Both the position numbers and the translations under genes were made by a program. Shown here piece after piece: positions 31,742 through 40,848 of a stretch of DNA of 57,130 nt. The stretch is from a virus. Position 1 is the stretch's first letter. Each line of letters starts with the position of its first letter. The stretch lies in the IMG/VR virus record IMGVR_UViG_3300021961_000119, positions 1-57,130 of that record; one strand, 5' to 3'. The notes below the pieces were generated by a model. That model was given only the letters and a program-made list of their open reading frames with translations, had not been told where the DNA came from and made no database searches.

Positions 31742-32207
31742 TGGATTCCTTTATCGTAAACATCAGGTTTTTATGCGCGGGGTAGTTTACAATCACTTCA
31801 CCCTCAGGGCACTTATATTTAATGTGAGCCAATAGCGTAGCAACGCCGGGGGTTACCTGCGCGGTGGTATCGAGCTTGAACTTGTACCCAAACTTGTCCA
31901 CGGTGTCACTGGCTGGACCTGAAAATGTCGCAATACTAGGCTTCGCTGGGTGTACGACCAATTCAGAGTCCCGCACTTCCAGCTTGAATGCTGTAACTTC
32001 GCAGTTGTCCCTGATTTTCTGACGAGCCACTACGACCTTAAATTCGCCGTTCGCGGGAGCATCGGATATTTGAAAGTGTTCCGGTGCCCACTTGAGGATG
32101 TCTTTGTGAAATACGCCGAACTTGTCGGCGAGCGTGTACCCACCACCAATCATCGCAGTGGACGCGGTCACCGCGCCTATTACTTTGGTGTAATACTCGA
32201 GTTCCAC
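31734..32207 (-). CDS. Membrane-anchored protein in the lysis cassette
   Basis: 157 aa. An N-terminal hydrophobic segment (VIGAVTASTAMIGGGYTLADKF) precedes a beta-rich periplasm-like domain (FKVVVARQKIRDNCEVTAFKLEVRD; ITYNYPAHK-like end). It overlaps the holin gene by 8 bases. It could be a spanin-like or lysis-regulating protein, but no lipobox or classic spanin coiled coil is visible. Function is unproven. Confidence 0.7.
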   Translation of the reverse strand: MELEYYTKVIGAVTASTAMIGGGYTLADKFGVFHKDILKWAPEHFQISDAPANGEFKVVVARQKIRDNCEVTAFKLEVRDSELVVHPAKPSIATFSGPASDTVDKFGYKFKLDTTAQVTPGVATLLAHIKYKCPEGEVIVNYPAHKNLMFTIKESNV

Positions 32208-32402
32208 TTAGATCCCCAATAGCTTCTTCACGAATTCAGCGGCAACGCCCGGTCCGAGAAGCACTGCGGCGATAGTGATGTAGAGCAATATCTCGATCGT
32301 CTTCATCCGCTTCTTGCCGCTATCGAGCGATTCGTTGATTCGCTCGTAACGCTGTGCACAAATCGCTTCGTGCACCGACAATTTAGTCTCCATTGATTCC
32401 AT
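32208..32402 (-). CDS. Small tail-anchored membrane protein (holin-like candidate)
   Basis: 64 aa from the ATG at 32402 (MESMETKLSVHEAICAQRYE). A soluble charged helix is followed by one hydrophobic segment (IEILLYITIAAVLLGPGVAAEF) and a short tail KKLLGI. A TTG upstream (32408) is an alternative start. Its start overlaps the small upstream gene by 20 bases. Position next to holin and lysozyme suggests a second holin or antiholin. Confidence 0.72.
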   Translation of the reverse strand: MESMETKLSVHEAICAQRYERINESLDSGKKRMKTIEILLYITIAAVLLGPGVAAEFVKKLLGI

Positions 32403-32535
32403 CTTCAACCTTTGGCTCTGAAGGCTTTGCGGCGTCCTGAATCGCTTGGATTAGTTGGTACACCTCTTGGTATGGGCGTGAACCCAAGTAACCTAGAAGT
32501 TGGTTTGCTGTTTCAATTGGCAATTGCAGTTTCAT
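32383..32535 (-). CDS. Small unknown protein, 50 aa
   Basis: Reads MKLQLPIETANQLLGYLGSR then PYQEVYQLIQAIQDAAKPSEP to a TAA at 32383. A ribosome site AAGGAC lies 5 bases upstream. The sequence is a plausible helical hairpin, and the gap between neighbours would otherwise be empty. Short proteins of this type are common in phage fibre/lysis regions. Function is unknown. Confidence 0.7.
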   Translation of the reverse strand: MKLQLPIETANQLLGYLGSRPYQEVYQLIQAIQDAAKPSEPKVEDGINGD

Positions 32536-32543
32536 GTTTGTCC

Positions 32544-32753
32544 TTATACAGAAGCGTTACGTAGGGGTGTCAGATCTTGGGTAGTCCAAAAAGTCTTGGC
32601 AACCATGATACGAAGATGCTCTTTGTTACGAGCAAGGCAGTCGGCCCACTCTTGGGCTTCCATGCTTTCAGGCTGGCCAGCGTTGATGAGGTTGACGGAA
32701 TCCATTGCCGCCTTGTAATGCTGTGCAATTTGCTCTGGTGTTTGTGTATCCAT
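32544..32753 (-). CDS. Unknown 69-aa protein near fibre genes
   Basis: Begins MDTQTPEQIAQHYKAAMDSV. Helical and charged (INAGQPESMEAQEWADCLARNKEHLRIMV), with the C-terminal TFWTTQDLTPLRNASV. This pattern recurs in small proteins encoded behind phage tail fibres. It is spaced 9 bases from the tail chaperone gene. Function is unknown. Confidence 0.75.
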   Translation of the reverse strand: MDTQTPEQIAQHYKAAMDSVNLINAGQPESMEAQEWADCLARNKEHLRIMVAKTFWTTQDLTPLRNASV

Positions 32754-32762
32754 GATTTTCCT

Positions 32763-33245
32763 TTAAGGCTGTGTAGGCCAAGTGATTGTCCAAGGGAAAC
32801 CAGACTGCGCAGTGATGTCGCGCAGGGCTTGGCGGTATGTAGCCCATACAGCTTTATCTGCGGTGCTGTCGGCAATCTGTGTCCAGTCGCAGTCTTTGAG
32901 CTTTTCTGTACGTTGGTTGCGTACATTTGCGGCCTGTTCAGCATCTTTCATAGCCTTGTAAGCGGCTTCCTGTTCAGCGGCTGTTGTCTCGCCGTCTGTA
33001 AACACAGGGCCAAGGATGTACTTGGTGTACCACTTTCCGTCAAGTTGTTCAACGCCGTCTTGCTGTGAGTATTGGTAGACAGTGCCGCCTGTGGCTTGTG
33101 GGCCTTCAAACACGATGTCTGACTCAAAGCGATTGACCGCCTCTTCAGATATGCCACTCAATGACTTGGCGTAGGTCTGTGCAACCCACTTTTCCCACTC
33201 GTGCTGAAGAAGCACTTGACCTGTTGATCTGATTCGTATTTGCAT
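32763..33245 (-). CDS. Phage tail assembly chaperone-like protein
   Basis: 160 aa. The C-terminal part RTEKLKDCDWTQIADSTADKAVWATYRQALRDI...GFPWTITWPTQP (in parts) is the characteristic pattern of the tail assembly chaperone / XkdW-like family encoded after fibre genes. The N-terminus is beta-rich with FESDIVFEGPQATGG. It would help fold or attach the 646-aa fibre protein encoded immediately upstream. Codon usage and base composition look more AT-rich than the early block, as in the adjacent fibre genes. Confidence 0.82.
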   Translation of the reverse strand: MQIRIRSTGQVLLQHEWEKWVAQTYAKSLSGISEEAVNRFESDIVFEGPQATGGTVYQYSQQDGVEQLDGKWYTKYILGPVFTDGETTAAEQEAAYKAMKDAEQAANVRNQRTEKLKDCDWTQIADSTADKAVWATYRQALRDITAQSGFPWTITWPTQP

Positions 33246-33254
33246 GATTGTTCC

Positions 33255-35195
33255 TTATGCGATTGCTAAGAAGATGTATGTTGCACCGCTTTCATTAGCG
33301 TTAGTTGCGGCTACTTCGTTAACAACAAACCCAGTGCTGTTTGTGTCAACGCTATCATTTGAAGTAACCTCGCCATCCGATAAATTCAATGCAAAATACG
33401 GGTCGTTACCACTCACAATACCTCGTGCGCTGTCCCACAAATTCCAGTTACCCGTTCCGCTTGATTTCCTAATAAGCACAAACCTAGCACCGCTTGTGAA
33501 ACCGCAGTTGATTGTTTGTGAGCCGCCGTTACCTGTGTAGCTTCCTACTTTGGAAACACCTGCAAGGGTTGCAAATAGGTAGGCAACAAAATTTTCACCA
33601 GCGCCATTTACTGAAGAGCTAGAACCAAGTGAGAACACGGATGATGTTGGAGTTGCATTATTCCAAATTCCTGAATCTGTTGTTGCTGCATCAGTATTGT
33701 TTAGGTTTAAATATTTTGTATTCCCAACACCAGAAACATAAACAAACCAATTTCGGTTAATTGAACGATCTTTGACAATCATTAGTTCTGGAACAGCCGC
33801 TAGATTGTGCGTTATTGTTCTAGCTGTGTCGGTACCTGTGTAGCAAACCACGTCGTGGAAACTAGGCGCGCGCCCAAACGAATACGTCCTGTAGGTATAG
33901 GCGCTACTATTGATGTTAATACCACCTGCGGCGTTGTATCCAACAATTGGGCCTGTATTGCTATCAAATCGGCAGTACAAACTAGAAGTGGCTTCCGCAT
34001 TAGTCAATGATGTGTAAAGTTGTAAATCTTTGCCTCTTAAACGATCTACAAAAGGCGAAGTATCACCAATAGATCTTTTACCTAAAAATGTGTCTGTTAC
34101 AAAACCAGCGGTCAGTTGTCTGCTTGTTGAATCATTACCTGTAAAGTACAAAGGCGTAAACACACTTGTACCCGCAGTAGGCACTTTCATCGGGCCACGA
34201 CGGATGGCTATGTAGATGTAAGTTTGACTCGTATTCCTCATGTTATTGGTATTAAAACCTTGAGAAGCAATTGTGATTGGGTTGTCATTTGTTTCCCCGT
34301 CACTTGTGTTGGCTTCTAAAACGGCTGAATTATTTGTGGCAGTAAAACCTCTCATGTTGTCTATCATTTTCCAATCGTTGGCTGACCCTCCCGATCCACT
34401 AGTTACGTTTTTTATTAATATCCATTGCGGCTCATATCCAATATTTATTAATCTAGTTGTTCCATCACCTACATAAGACCCACACGAAATCACATTGTCT
34501 GTACCAGTTAGGCCAAAACCTCCTGCATCGTTGGCAAATATATAAAGAATGTATGTATACCCAGCACTGCACATGGCTTGTTCGTTAATGCCAAGCGTGG
34601 TAGACGTTGGTGCTGTTCCCCAACGATTGCTTCCGGAACCCGCCGAGCCATCTAAATTTAAGTTAATCGACGCATTTAAACCAAGGCTTGTGTGATAGCA
34701 ATCCCAGTTTGCCCCATTAATTGTTATTGACTTTAAAATCCAAAAACCGGGAACAGAATCAAGCGAGTGTGAAATACGCCTGTTTGTGTTTGTTCCTGCG
34801 GTGAAAGTCACAACATCAAAGAACTTTGGTTGCTTGCGGAATGTCCATGAAACAAAGTTGCCTGATGAACTATTTATTTGCGACCAAGAGCCTGTTGTAT
34901 ACCCATTTGAATTAAATGCAGTTATGCCCTGAGTTTCTGTTGCTTCCGCGTCAGTACTATTTGAGCATAGTGTTTTTTGAACACCTCTAGTGGTATCAAA
35001 TAAATTATGTATAAAACTACTAGTTCTATATTTTGACCAAACCAACCCACCCTTGGTAGATAAGTCAATACCGTTGGTGATGGTCTGTGTAGAACTATTA
35101 CCCGCGTAAAGCCAAGTTTTGAACACATCTTCAATGTAAACAGGGGCGGCTCCACCCGCGCCTTCGCCTAACAATAGTTGCTGTGATGAACTCAT
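33255..35195 (-). CDS. Receptor-binding / tail fibre protein with duplicated domains, 646 aa
   Basis: Two long similar halves are visible. Each has repeated strings such as FFDVVTFTAGTNTNRRISHSLDSVP / FHDVVCYTGTDTARTITHNLAAVP and ISCGSYVGDGTTRLINIGYEPQWILIKN / VGSYTGNGGSQTINCGFTSGARFVLIRK (shown in parts). These suggest repeated lectin-like beta-sandwich domains, as in adhesins at fibre tips. The gene is markedly AT-rich compared with the early block, which suggests exchange. Followed by the tail chaperone gene. It probably determines host binding. Confidence 0.78.
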   Translation of the reverse strand: MSSSQQLLLGEGAGGAAPVYIEDVFKTWLYAGNSSTQTITNGIDLSTKGGLVWSKYRTSSFIHNLFDTTRGVQKTLCSNSTDAEATETQGITAFNSNGYTTGSWSQINSSSGNFVSWTFRKQPKFFDVVTFTAGTNTNRRISHSLDSVPGFWILKSITINGANWDCYHTSLGLNASINLNLDGSAGSGSNRWGTAPTSTTLGINEQAMCSAGYTYILYIFANDAGGFGLTGTDNVISCGSYVGDGTTRLINIGYEPQWILIKNVTSGSGGSANDWKMIDNMRGFTATNNSAVLEANTSDGETNDNPITIASQGFNTNNMRNTSQTYIYIAIRRGPMKVPTAGTSVFTPLYFTGNDSTSRQLTAGFVTDTFLGKRSIGDTSPFVDRLRGKDLQLYTSLTNAEATSSLYCRFDSNTGPIVGYNAAGGININSSAYTYRTYSFGRAPSFHDVVCYTGTDTARTITHNLAAVPELMIVKDRSINRNWFVYVSGVGNTKYLNLNNTDAATTDSGIWNNATPTSSVFSLGSSSSVNGAGENFVAYLFATLAGVSKVGSYTGNGGSQTINCGFTSGARFVLIRKSSGTGNWNLWDSARGIVSGNDPYFALNLSDGEVTSNDSVDTNSTGFVVNEVAATNANESGATYIFLAIA

Positions 35196-35196
35196 A

Positions 35197-36972
35197 TTAG
35201 GTCACATTTCCTGAAACAACACACAAGGTGCTGGTGATGAACAGTACAGTTGCTACACCTGCCGCCGCCAAGGTCATCGTGGCTTTGTCAGTGAATGTGC
35301 CTGCAATGTACGCCGTTGTGATTGAGCAAGTGATTGTTGCTGTACTAGCGGTGTTGTTGAAGATGGTGATAACGTCACCAGCCGCAAACGTAGCATCAGG
35401 AATCACAATCGCACCGCTTGCGCCAAGTAAGATGTACTCACCAACATCGGTTGTGGCTAGTGTGTAGGAGCTTGTCTTGGAAGAGCCTGACTGCGGAACG
35501 GCTCTGAGTTTTCCTGCGGCATCGTACCAATCCGTGCCGTTGTTGTACATCCGTGGATTCCCATCTCCATCAGACAGCACGATGTAGTTGTTTGCAGTGC
35601 GGATGTCGAGGCCACCTTGGTTGCCGTTGTAGCGACCGAGGATGGTGTTGTTGTTGCCTGTGGTAACTAGAGACCCCGCACCAACACCAATAAATGTTTC
35701 GCTTCCACCAGTAGTTACAGCAGTTCCTGCCAAATAACCAAAAAATGCGTTACCAGAACCCGTTGTGTTTGCGTACCCCGCTTGATAACCTACAGCAGTG
35801 TTGTAGGATGCTGTGGTGTTGGCCCCAAGGGCGCTTGTTCCGAAAGCCACGTTATACGAGCCAGTGGTGTTGGCTCCCATGACCGCGTAACCAAAAGCGG
35901 CGTTGTGCTGTCCTGTGGAGTTGGTGTACAGCGCCGTGCGACCCATCGCCGTGTTGTAGTTACCCGTGGTGTTGGAGTACAACGCCCCATAGCCCACCGC
36001 AGTAAGTTCCGCGCCCGTAGTATTTGAATACCCCGCCTGATAACCTACAGCGGTGTTGTAAGAGGCTGTGGTGTTGGAATAGAGTGCTGTTTCACCAATA
36101 GCCGTGTTTGAATCACCAGTAGTGTTTGTGTATAAAGCCGCACGACCAACCGCAACTACAGAAGAACCTGTTGTTAATGCTTGTGCGGAATCTTTACCAA
36201 CCGCCGTGTTGTTGTTGCCAGTAGTTACACCCTTTAAAGCGCCATATCCAACTGCGGCATGACCAGTCCCTGTTGTGTTTGCATACCCCGCCTGATAACC
36301 CACAGCAGTATTGTTAGATGATGTGGTGTTGGAGTAAAGTGATGACTCGCCCAATGCAATGTTATAACTGCCAGTCGTATTGGAATACAAAGCCTGATAA
36401 CCAATACCAGAATTTGACGTTCCAGTAGTGTTTAAAACAAGAGAAGCAAAACCAAAAGCGTTGTTGTAGTTTCCTGTTGTATTGGTGTAAAGCGCACGAT
36501 AGCCAACAGCACTATTTCTGTCGCCAGTTGTGTTTACTTTAAGCGCATCACCTCCAAATGCCACACTTAATGCACCAGTAGTATTAGCCGCCAAAGCACT
36601 AGCACCTACCGCAGTATTGGTAGCCACAGCACCCGCACCACGACCAACAGTCAGACCATAAACAGTAGCATCGTTGGTGACTGTTAACCCTAATGTAGCG
36701 AGAACCGTTCCGCTCCATGTCAAGCTGGCAGATGCGCCAAACGCACCGCTGTTGTTAAACTGAATCTGTGTGTTAGACCCTGCTGGCGTTGTAGGCGTAG
36801 TTGCGGCATTAGATGCCAACAGCTTTACCGTGCCAGCGGAGTTCTTAAAGTACAGCTTCTCGTCAACTGTGTTGAGCGCCAACTCACCAGCGACCAAATT
36901 GCCAGCAGAGGGAACAGCAGAAGCTGTTGTGCTGTAGTACAGCGATATAGGTGTGAAGTTAGTCGCCGCCAT
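35197..36972 (-). CDS. Repeat-rich tail fibre protein with NTTG repeats, 591 aa
   Basis: After an N-terminal attachment part (MAATNFTPISLYYSTTASAV) there are roughly sixteen imperfect repeats of about 22-24 residues with the core NTTGxxNTAxGxxAL. These resemble the left-handed beta-roll head repeats of trimeric autotransporter adhesins (YadA-like). A C-terminal beta domain follows (KLRAVPQSGSSKTSSYTLAT). Likely an elongated trimeric fibre shaft. It overlaps the 808-aa fibre gene by one base. Confidence 0.78.
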   Translation of the reverse strand: MAATNFTPISLYYSTTASAVPSAGNLVAGELALNTVDEKLYFKNSAGTVKLLASNAATTPTTPAGSNTQIQFNNSGAFGASASLTWSGTVLATLGLTVTNDATVYGLTVGRGAGAVATNTAVGASALAANTTGALSVAFGGDALKVNTTGDRNSAVGYRALYTNTTGNYNNAFGFASLVLNTTGTSNSGIGYQALYSNTTGSYNIALGESSLYSNTTSSNNTAVGYQAGYANTTGTGHAAVGYGALKGVTTGNNNTAVGKDSAQALTTGSSVVAVGRAALYTNTTGDSNTAIGETALYSNTTASYNTAVGYQAGYSNTTGAELTAVGYGALYSNTTGNYNTAMGRTALYTNSTGQHNAAFGYAVMGANTTGSYNVAFGTSALGANTTASYNTAVGYQAGYANTTGSGNAFFGYLAGTAVTTGGSETFIGVGAGSLVTTGNNNTILGRYNGNQGGLDIRTANNYIVLSDGDGNPRMYNNGTDWYDAAGKLRAVPQSGSSKTSSYTLATTDVGEYILLGASGAIVIPDATFAAGDVITIFNNTASTATITCSITTAYIAGTFTDKATMTLAAAGVATVLFITSTLCVVSGNVT

Positions 36973-39398
36973 TAGAAGGTTCCTCCGAAGATGCCAGTCG
37001 TGGCATTCAATGTTGTAAATGCGCCAGTTGATACGGTTGTTGCACCAATCGATGTCCCGTTAATCGTCCCACCAGTGATAGCTACAGTACCAGCGTTCTG
37101 CGTGGACATGGTTCCTAAACCAGTGATCGCCGTATTAGGGATTGTGGTGGAGGCTGACATTGCGCTTGTACCGTTACCGTACACGTAGCCAGTCAGTGTC
37201 GTAGCTCCAGTTCCACCGTTTGCAACTGGAAGGGCTGTACCAGAATAAGTGACAGCCAAAGTACCGCTAGTTGTGATGGGGTTACCAGACACCGACAAGA
37301 ACGACGGGACACTCATGTCCACACTTGTCACCGTACCACCGAAAGAAGGTGTCGCAGAGATCGTGATCCCACCAGCACTATTTGAGATGCTAACGTTTGT
37401 TCCTGCTGTCAAGTTAGCTAATGTGTAGCCTGTTCCGTTACCAATAGCCAACTGACCGTTGGTAGGCGTAGCTGTTAAACCTGTACCGCCATAACCAACA
37501 CCAATCGCTGTGCCGTTCCATGTTCCAGCACTCAGCGTACCTACACCTGTGATGCCAGTGTAAGAACCGCTCAAACGAGCTGTTCCTAGCGTTCCTGAGC
37601 TGATATTAGATGCGTTGGTAGTGTCAGTGGTAGCTGAAGCCGCAAGACCTGATACAGCACCTGCCGCAATTGCAATTGATGTGTTGGTGACCAAAGTCAA
37701 TTGACCTTGAGCATTCACAGCAAACACTGGGACTTGTGAGGCAGAGCCGTAGGTAGCCGCGGTGACAGCAGTATTAGCTATGTTGAATGTATAGGCAGGA
37801 GACTCGGTTAAACCAGTGCCTGCTGAATAGACCAAAGGAGCGCCAAACTGTGCAAAGACAATCGCTGTTGTACCTACAGTAATAGGTAGGGGTGTCTGCT
37901 GTACCCAAGACGTATTGGCTTGTGTTGCACCTGCTGTGATCAGGAAGAAGTCACCAGCGTCAATCTTATCTACGCCTGCACCAGCGGTATCAAAGTCTGA
38001 AGCACGAGTTAGGATGTACGGAGCACCAGCAGATCCAGTCTGGGTAACCGTGTACACACCGTTATTCGCCTGCGTAACTTCGTTCTTAACCAAGATACGA
38101 TTGCCAACAACAACAGCCACACTATCAACGCTCAAAGCACCATTTGCATTTGCGGTTAACGTAGCACCAACACCAGAAGCTCCGTTGTTGTACGTGTTAG
38201 CCGCCAAAGCTGTAGTCGTTGCTAAACGGCAAGACTGGTGGAAGTTAATACCAGACGCAATAGCATCAGCATAGTCTTTGTTGACAATGTCATTACCAGT
38301 TGTTGGTATAGTGGTGATTGTTCCAGTGGTCATTGCCACATTGGTAAACGTACCAGCCGCCGCAGTTCCTGCGCCAATGGTCGTACTGTTGATTGTGCTA
38401 CCAGTAATAGCAACACCAGAAGCTGTACCGCCTGTAATTGCAACAGCAGAAGCATTTTGGGTGGACATTGTCCCTAACCCAGTAATGTCAGTATTTGGAA
38501 TAGTCGCGCTGGCAGTCATGGCTGAAGTACCAGCACCCTTGACATAACCAGTCAAAGTTCCAGCGCCAGTTCCGCCATTGGCTACGTTGAGAACACCCCC
38601 GAGTGTGACAGCACCAGCGGTCGCGCTGGATGGCGATAACCCGGTCGTACCAGCGCTAAATGTAGATACGCCGCCAGCTAAACTGAACGCGTTCCAAGCA
38701 CCGTTAGCGAAACCCTCGAATACTTGAGTGTCGATATTGTAGCGAATCTGACCAGTCGCGCCCGCAGGGGTCTGGGCAGTCGTACCATTGGGGACAACAA
38801 CGCCACCGGTGCCGGGCAATACCGCGTCATCCGCTATGCTAAATACCGGGGCACTCGATGCACCATTAGCATTTGCAATGTTAATCTGGTTCGCAGTACC
38901 AGCCAATGTGCGACCCGAAATCGAAGTACCACCACCAGTAATCGCCAGCATACCCGTACCGGACAGCGCGGCGATTGAGGCCGCAATACCAGTGAGTTGA
39001 AGCGTTGGATTCCCACCAGTGCCGTCAGCATTGGAAACACTTAACCCACTACCCGAAACCGCGATCGAGCGGTTGATAACGGTGTTGCTACTGTCTTTGA
39101 CGATGATTCCGCCGCCAGCGGCGTTGAGACTCGCCGCCGCACCATCGAGCGCGATGCGGTAGAAAGACTGTGCTCCGCCATCAGTCAAAGTGAGTCCGGA
39201 CGCGGTAGACAGGTAGCGGCTATTGGCCAGCGTCGCTTCCTGATTCTTCGTCAGGAAAGTCTGGGTCTGACTGGGGGAAGCCGAAATCGCGCCGGTCGTC
39301 GTCTGAACCGTCACACCATTTTGAACAATCGGGACCGCCTCAGTACCTGTAATCGCACCGGCGGCTGGTAGTTGGGTAATGGCTACTTGTGCTGACAT
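36972..39398 (-). CDS. Long tail fibre protein, 808 aa
   Basis: Begins MSAQVAITQLPAAGAITGTE. It is dominated by Gly/Ala/Ser/Thr-rich beta strands with recurring GTGATTLTGYVYGNGTSAM / GTGAGTLTGYVKGAGTSAM and MSTQNASAVAITGGTASG motifs, the pattern of trimeric phage fibre shafts. Proximal position next to the adaptor gene suggests a base for the following fibres. The two large internal copies (near residues 270-370 and 730-800) share long strings, so recombination could change length. Confidence 0.78.
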   Translation of the reverse strand: MSAQVAITQLPAAGAITGTEAVPIVQNGVTVQTTTGAISASPSQTQTFLTKNQEATLANSRYLSTASGLTLTDGGAQSFYRIALDGAAASLNAAGGGIIVKDSSNTVINRSIAVSGSGLSVSNADGTGGNPTLQLTGIAASIAALSGTGMLAITGGGTSISGRTLAGTANQINIANANGASSAPVFSIADDAVLPGTGGVVVPNGTTAQTPAGATGQIRYNIDTQVFEGFANGAWNAFSLAGGVSTFSAGTTGLSPSSATAGAVTLGGVLNVANGGTGAGTLTGYVKGAGTSAMTASATIPNTDITGLGTMSTQNASAVAITGGTASGVAITGSTINSTTIGAGTAAAGTFTNVAMTTGTITTIPTTGNDIVNKDYADAIASGINFHQSCRLATTTALAANTYNNGASGVGATLTANANGALSVDSVAVVVGNRILVKNEVTQANNGVYTVTQTGSAGAPYILTRASDFDTAGAGVDKIDAGDFFLITAGATQANTSWVQQTPLPITVGTTAIVFAQFGAPLVYSAGTGLTESPAYTFNIANTAVTAATYGSASQVPVFAVNAQGQLTLVTNTSIAIAAGAVSGLAASATTDTTNASNISSGTLGTARLSGSYTGITGVGTLSAGTWNGTAIGVGYGGTGLTATPTNGQLAIGNGTGYTLANLTAGTNVSISNSAGGITISATPSFGGTVTSVDMSVPSFLSVSGNPITTSGTLAVTYSGTALPVANGGTGATTLTGYVYGNGTSAMSASTTIPNTAITGLGTMSTQNAGTVAITGGTINGTSIGATTVSTGAFTTLNATTGIFGGTF

Positions 39399-39772
39399 TA
39401 TGTACTCGTATTGTTAGGTGGACTCGGAGCGATAGTGTCCCGATTACCATTGGTGGACGGCGTTTGCGTGTTCCCCTCGGTCGAGATTTGGAACTGGCTG
39501 GAGCCATCCATTGACTGGCTACCAGTCATCAGGTAATTATCATTCGCCGCAACGCTCACGTCCGGACGGGGGAAGCGCAGGTTAATGCGCTCGGTCTTGC
39601 GGGCGGGCAGACGGTACGGGTCAAATTGATCCCGGCACCCAGTATCGCACACCCGGAGTCCGGGAAAATTGGGATCAGGACCAAGTCGAACGAATGCGTA
39701 CTTCATCTTGCACCGGTCGCACACACCAATAGCGACCGAGGTCAGTCCGGTGGTGTCGAGAAAGAGTGGCAT
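39398..39772 (-). CDS. Zinc-ribbon-like virion-module protein, 124 aa
   Basis: Begins MPLFLDTTGLTSVAIGVCDR. CDRC and CDTGC may form a zinc knuckle, followed by FDPYRLPARKTERINLRFPRPDV and a low-complexity Asn/Ser/Thr tail. It is placed exactly between the adaptor-like gene and the fibre gene, overlapping both by one base. Function unknown; perhaps a small connector protein. Confidence 0.75.
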   Translation of the reverse strand: MPLFLDTTGLTSVAIGVCDRCKMKYAFVRLGPDPNFPGLRVCDTGCRDQFDPYRLPARKTERINLRFPRPDVSVAANDNYLMTGSQSMDGSSQFQISTEGNTQTPSTNGNRDTIAPSPPNNTST

Positions 39773-40845
39773 TACGTCGTGTACACCGAAATATTCGGTG
39801 CCCAGTAAATTGGGGACTTGTCACGCTCTTCCTGCTCGGCGTCATTAAAATTCCGGTCAGCTTGGCCTTCAAGGTATTTAACGCGATCAAGCGGGACGGC
39901 GGGGAGGATCAGCGACATCCGGTGCGCAAGCATTGACTCCACCGCGAGGAGCCAGCGATCGGGGATCGCGAGTTCGCCCGAGAGTCCTCCGATGTCCTCG
40001 ATTTGTGCCGAGTACCAGACCGTCATCTGAATGAAGGGGTCCGAGGGTACTGGCCACAGGTAGATCGTAGGGACCGGGATAGTACGGTCGAACCAGAACT
40101 GGTAGGGTTGGTTCGCCGTAAAATTCTTATTAGGTAAGTTCGTGTAATCGTCACGGTTCAGGCGGGCCATCTGAATCTCTCGGCTATTATTACCAAGGTA
40201 GAATTCACGAAGCGCAAGCGTAGTACCTCCGGAGGCCCGGACGCGGTATGCGATCACATTCTGCCCGGGGTCAATGTCGGTCCAGACCCATTCGTTGTCC
40301 GTCACGACTATCGAGCCGAGGCTGTCGAGGGTGTTCCACGTGGAACCATCCACGGAGTATTCGTACGTTATTGTCCAAGTGGCACTGCCACCACCACTAA
40401 CATATGGCAAAATACCAATAGAGCCAATGTAGACAGGATTGCTAGCACCATAGTTAACAGATATGTTACCATTGGCCGATGTCTGCTGACAAAACGTGCT
40501 AGTGTCGCCATCGTATACATTTGCTACCGTTCCTCCAGCAGAAGTCGTGTAGCTTCCGGAAGGCCTTTCCATCTGTCGGTACAGCACGTTCAGGGCGTCG
40601 TTGGACCCCACGGGCATGTTATAGATATACTGGTCGGCATTCAGCCCGATCACGGTCTTCTTGATCGCGAAATACTGGATGCCCTTGTTGATTATGGACG
40701 AGAGGACGTAGAAGAGATTACGCTTCGACGATTGCACCTGCTCCACCGTAAGCTCTTCGGCGAGCTTTCCCGAAGCTCGAGCCGCGTCGTCAATCAGGTT
40801 CTGTACGCTGACTGTCGTTAATCCTACTGTCCCAGATGTTGCCAT
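39772..40845 (-). CDS. Adaptor/head-completion-like protein with discoidin-like insert, 357 aa
   Basis: The N-terminal helical part (LIDDAARASGKLAEELTVEQV) and C-terminal part (WLLAVESMLAHRMSLILPAVP, LEGQADRNFNDAEQEERDKS) resemble head-tail connector proteins such as P22 gp4. Between about residues 100 and 220 lies an inserted beta domain (VANVYDGDTSTFCQQTSANG...WTITYEYSVDGSTWNTLDS, in parts) with the pattern of F5/8-type C (discoidin/galactose-binding) domains. A virion protein carrying a likely sugar-binding decoration. Driven in part by promoter 41014-41043. Confidence 0.72.
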   Translation of the reverse strand: MATSGTVGLTTVSVQNLIDDAARASGKLAEELTVEQVQSSKRNLFYVLSSIINKGIQYFAIKKTVIGLNADQYIYNMPVGSNDALNVLYRQMERPSGSYTTSAGGTVANVYDGDTSTFCQQTSANGNISVNYGASNPVYIGSIGILPYVSGGGSATWTITYEYSVDGSTWNTLDSLGSIVVTDNEWVWTDIDPGQNVIAYRVRASGGTTLALREFYLGNNSREIQMARLNRDDYTNLPNKNFTANQPYQFWFDRTIPVPTIYLWPVPSDPFIQMTVWYSAQIEDIGGLSGELAIPDRWLLAVESMLAHRMSLILPAVPLDRVKYLEGQADRNFNDAEQEERDKSPIYWAPNISVYTT

Positions 40846-40848
40846 TTA

